Assembly: GCA_041574955.1 (NCBI GenBank)
Contig: JBFGNS010000056.1
Location: 1-24,562 of the forward strand
Source of the DNA: CALZJC01 sp041574955
GTDB lineage: Bacteria; Acidobacteriota; Thermoanaerobaculia; Multivoradales; JAHEKO01
Length of the DNA stretch: 24,562 nt
Direction: 5' to 3'
Part shown: piece by piece, positions 22,735 to 24,562 of the stretch
Layout: each line of letters starts with the position of its first letter
How positions within the stretch are numbered: the first letter of the stretch is position 1
Program-made: the position numbers and the translations under genes
Notes under the pieces: generated by a model
Seen by the model: only the letters and a program-made list of their open reading frames with translations
Databases searched by the model: none
What the model was told of the DNA's origin: nothing

Positions 22735-22762
22735 TTGAAGCCGCGCCGGCGCCGTGTAGAGT
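22735..22762 (+). promoter_or_regulatory. Sigma-70-type promoter of the DUF4412-NUDIX operon
   Basis: TTGAAG (22735-22740) and TAGAGT (22757-22762) are separated by 16 bases. Transcription would start near 22769, just at the base of a perfect hairpin. Confidence 0.55.
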
Positions 22763-22769
22763 AACCAAG

Positions 22770-22790
22770 GCTCGGGACGGCTTCCCGAGC
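22770..22790 (+). promoter_or_regulatory. Perfect 8-bp inverted repeat in the leader
   Basis: GCTCGGGA and TCCCGAGC flank a five-base loop. The repeat begins about one base after the predicted transcription start and ends before the GAGAGGAGAG ribosome site, so the mRNA would carry a 5'-terminal hairpin. It could stabilise the message or, as DNA, be an operator. Confidence 0.5.
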
Positions 22791-22812
22791 GGACGAGAGG
22801 AGAGATAACGAC

Positions 22813-23727
22813 GTGAATCACAAGCTCGACAGGAGTCTGACGATCGCCCTGCTGGTCGCGCTCGCCTTGCCGCTCGAGGCGTGGGCGGGCCTCCACTACA
22901 AGTCGAAGACCTGGCAGGAGGGGTCCCAGGCCAACGACTCGATGAACATGACCGTCGAAGGCTGGGTGGAGGGCGAGGGGGCCAAGATCGTCTTCAGCCA
23001 GAGCGGCAACCCCTGGATGCCCGCCGGCAGCTACCTGGTGACCCAGGACGGCGGCCGCACGCTGTACCTGGTCGACCCCGAGGACAAGAGCTACGGCGTG
23101 TGGGACCTCGACGCCATCATGAAGATGGCGGGCGGCCTGCTGGGCGGCATGAAGGGGGTCTTCAGCATGGAGTTCGACAACCCCCGGGTAGAGACGCTGC
23201 TCGAGGAGCCGGGCGGGACCCTGCTCGGTCTGCCCACCACCCACTACCGCTACCGCACCAGCTACGACCTCCGGATGAAGGTCCTGGGCATGAACCGCAG
23301 TCAGAGCGTCGAGACGCTGCAGGACATCTGGTTCACCGAGGCGATCGGCGATCCCGCCTTCGGCGTCTGGCTGCGCAAGGAGCCGCCGCAGACCGGCCAC
23401 GAGGATCTCGACCGGCTGATCGCGCTCGAGACGTCGAAGATCCGCGGCTTCCCGCTCAAGACGGTGGACCAGTCGACGATGACCGGCAAGAAGGGCAAGG
23501 AGACCACCACCCGCACGATCACCGAGGTGGTGGAGCTCGAGCGCGGGGTGGCCATCGCGCCCGGCACTTTCACGGTGCCCGCCGGCTACACCGAGAAGCA
23601 GATCATGCCGACCGGCGAGATGGCCGCCCAGGGTGGTGAGGCGACGGCCGACGAGGAGCCGGAGGAGGAGGAGAAGGGCGGCATGTTCGGGCGCTTGAAG
23701 AAGCGGCTGAAGAAGGACGACGGCTGA
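22813..23727 (+). CDS. Secreted DUF4412-type protein
   Basis: The 304-residue protein has a signal peptide (LTIALLVALALPLEAWAG). The mature part resembles DUF4412, a LolA-like periplasmic fold of unassigned function: beta-rich TVEGWVEGEGAKIVFSQSG, YLVDPEDKSYGVWDLD, LGLPTTHYRYRTSYDL, the 'WFTEAI..P' segment and the end TITEVVELERGVAIAPGTF followed by VPAGY. A glutamate-rich linker and a basic tail (MFGRLKKRLKKDDG) close it, the tail being unusual for a periplasmic protein and perhaps a membrane or partner contact. The GTG at 22813 follows a GAGAGGAGAG ribosome site. Promoter and leader hairpin are visible upstream. The stop codon is shared with the start of the NUDIX gene. Confidence 0.8.
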   Translation: MNHKLDRSLTIALLVALALPLEAWAGLHYKSKTWQEGSQANDSMNMTVEGWVEGEGAKIVFSQSGNPWMPAGSYLVTQDGGRTLYLVDPEDKSYGVWDLDAIMKMAGGLLGGMKGVFSMEFDNPRVETLLEEPGGTLLGLPTTHYRYRTSYDLRMKVLGMNRSQSVETLQDIWFTEAIGDPAFGVWLRKEPPQTGHEDLDRLIALETSKIRGFPLKTVDQSTMTGKKGKETTTRTITEVVELERGVAIAPGTFTVPAGYTEKQIMPTGEMAAQGGEATADEEPEEEEKGGMFGRLKKRLKKDDG

Positions 23728-24239
23728 AACCGCCGCGGCTGATCGACCGCCGCGCCGTCTTCAGCGGGCGGCTGCTCGAGGTGACGCGCGAGCGCGTCGC
23801 GCTCGAGGGCGGACGCGAGGCCGTTCTCGAGATCATCCGGCATCCGGGGGCGGCGGTGGTGGTGCCGGTGACCGGCGCCGGCGAGGTGGTGCTGGTGCGC
23901 CAGTACCGCCACGCCGTCGGCGGCTGGCTGCTCGAGGCGCCGGCCGGCAAGCTCGCCGCGGACGAGGCGCCGGACTGCTGCGCGCGCCGCGAGCTCGAGG
24001 AGGAGACCGGCTACCGGGCCGGCCGGCTCGAGCCGCTGGGCTGGATCTGGAGCTCGCCGGGCTTCACCGACGAGAAGCTCCACCTGTTCGCCGCCTACGA
24101 TCTTGCCGCCGGCCGCCAGGAGCTGGAGCCCGACGAGCTGCTGACCCTCGAGCGGCTGCCGCTTCACGAGGCCCGGGCGCGGGCGCTCGACGGCCGGATC
24201 CGCGACGCCAAGACGGTGTGTGCGCTGTTGAGGGTTTGA
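23724..24239 (+). CDS. NUDIX hydrolase, ADP-ribose pyrophosphatase-like, probable CTG start
   Basis: The complete NUDIX box GKLAADEAPDCCARRELEEE-TGY fits GX5EX7REUXEEXGU exactly, and the SPGFTDE segment about 16 residues on is typical of ADP-ribose pyrophosphatases. It should hydrolyse ADP-ribose or another nucleoside diphosphate-X in the cytoplasm. The N-terminal strand normally reads VFxGRxLEVxRxxVxLxxG, and the in-frame sequence AVFSGRLLEVTRERVALEGG matches only if translation starts before the GTG at 23781. No ATG, GTG or TTG lies upstream in frame; a CTG at 23724 does, overlapping the previous stop as CTGA, with AAGGA six bases upstream. That gives 171 residues; the GTG start would give 152. 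Confidence 0.9.
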   Translation: MKPPRLIDRRAVFSGRLLEVTRERVALEGGREAVLEIIRHPGAAVVVPVTGAGEVVLVRQYRHAVGGWLLEAPAGKLAADEAPDCCARRELEEETGYRAGRLEPLGWIWSSPGFTDEKLHLFAAYDLAAGRQELEPDELLTLERLPLHEARARALDGRIRDAKTVCALLRV

Positions 24240-24269
24240 GGGGTTGAAAGCTCGGGGTCTTGCTGGGAA

Positions 24270-24300
24270 CCCGCAGTCATCCTGAGCGCAGCGAAGGACC
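24270..24300 (+). repeat. Dispersed 'TCATCCTGAGCGCAGCGAAG' repeat, complete copy
   Basis: The core TCATCCTGAGCGCAGCGAAG followed by GACC is a motif I recognise as a recurrent intergenic repeat in Acidobacteriota and Chloroflexota-like genomes. It is an imperfect dyad (TCCT ... AGGA). Its origin and role are not known to me. Confidence 0.7.
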
Positions 24301-24544
24301 TCGGCGCCGACTCCGGCAGGCGACCTCGGGTGGGCAGCAGGGTTGGTGGCTTCGGGCCGGGTGCGCTGGCCGTTCGGGTGCCCGGGGCTGCGCTCCAAGG
24401 GCGAGGGTGATGTCGCTCCGCCCCGGGCCCCCGCCCGGCGGGCGCACCCTCCGGAGGTGGCTTCCGGGCCGCTGTTGCTTCGAGAGACGAAGGTCGCTTC
24501 GCCGTCGGTGATGCAGGGGTGGCGTCCGACTCCGGGACCCGAAG

Positions 24545-24562
24545 CCCGCTGTCATCCTGAGC
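24545..24562 (+). repeat. Second copy of the dispersed repeat, cut by window edge
   Basis: CCCGCTGTCATCCTGAGC matches the first copy at 17 of 18 bases, in the same orientation, 275 bases downstream. The rest lies beyond the window. Confidence 0.7.

Larger units (their letters stand above)
24240..24562. other. Gene-free terminal region
   Basis: These 323 bases contain no frame with codon use or motifs like a gene. They hold two copies of a dispersed repeat, a short matching GACTCCGG block near each copy, and several GC-rich palindromic stretches around 24421-24450. No intrinsic terminator for the NUDIX gene is seen. Confidence 0.6.

Noticed and set aside
24421..24450. Palindromic GC-rich stretch suggesting a terminator
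   Set aside because: GGGCCC/CCCGCC-type self-complementarity is expected at this GC content and there is no T-run; it is also about 180 bases beyond the NUDIX stop.

Overview
This is a high-GC window from a Gram-negative bacterium. The lpxA gene, a lipoprotein, a TonB-type protein and a periplasmic-sensor kinase all imply an outer membrane. The gene mix (a two-propeller sensor kinase, bactofilin, DUF4388, DUF4412, M14 peptidase, frequent GTG/TTG starts) and the dispersed 'TCATCCTGAGCGCAGCGAAG' intergenic repeat suggest an Acidobacteriota relative, possibly Thermoanaerobaculia-like. That assignment is inference from style, not from a marker gene.

Layout. (1) 1-5600 (+): a tightly packed tryptophan operon, trpE(3' part)-trpG-trpD-trpC-trpF-trpB-trpA, with 4-14 base overlaps at the D/C, C/F, F/B and B/A junctions. 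It covers the route from chorismate to tryptophan. (2) 5649-6311 (+): a carboxylesterase/phospholipase-like alpha/beta hydrolase, whose end overlaps a convergent 1113-residue sensor kinase (6284-9625, -) with 14 propeller blades, a Y_Y_Y domain and a histidine kinase core. (3) 9839-11009 (-): a bactofilin and a small CARDB-like lipoprotein. (4) 11243-12943 (+): a DUF4388 protein fused to a transmembrane segment and a TonB C-terminal domain, preceded by a CRP-like operator. (5) 13075-14754 (-): an NSS-family sodium:amino-acid symporter and a 36-residue MetS-like accessory peptide. (6) 14880-16275 (-): a PspC-domain protein and a site-2-protease-like membrane metalloprotease with CBS domains. 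(7) 16372-16671 (+): an unrecognised 99-residue protein. (8) 16674-19656 (-): a dynamin-like GTPase, a DUF1499 protein and lpxA in one apparent operon. (9) 19721-22618 (-): a secreted M14 metallopeptidase. (10) 22813-24239 (+): a secreted DUF4412 protein and a NUDIX hydrolase translationally coupled to it through a probable CTG start. (11) 24240-24562: gene-free DNA carrying two copies of a dispersed repeat.

The tryptophan operon is a single pathway. Most of the rest concerns the cell envelope: lipid A synthesis, membrane remodelling, intramembrane proteolysis, cytoskeletal scaffold, envelope signalling and transport. I see no phage, insertion sequence, CRISPR array, tRNA or rRNA. I do not see an obviously new multi-gene system. 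The best leads are the DUF4388-TonB fusion with its CRP-like promoter, the dynamin-DUF1499-lpxA operon, the unannotatable-length transporter subunit, the CTG-started NUDIX gene and the Glu-for-Asp change in TrpF.
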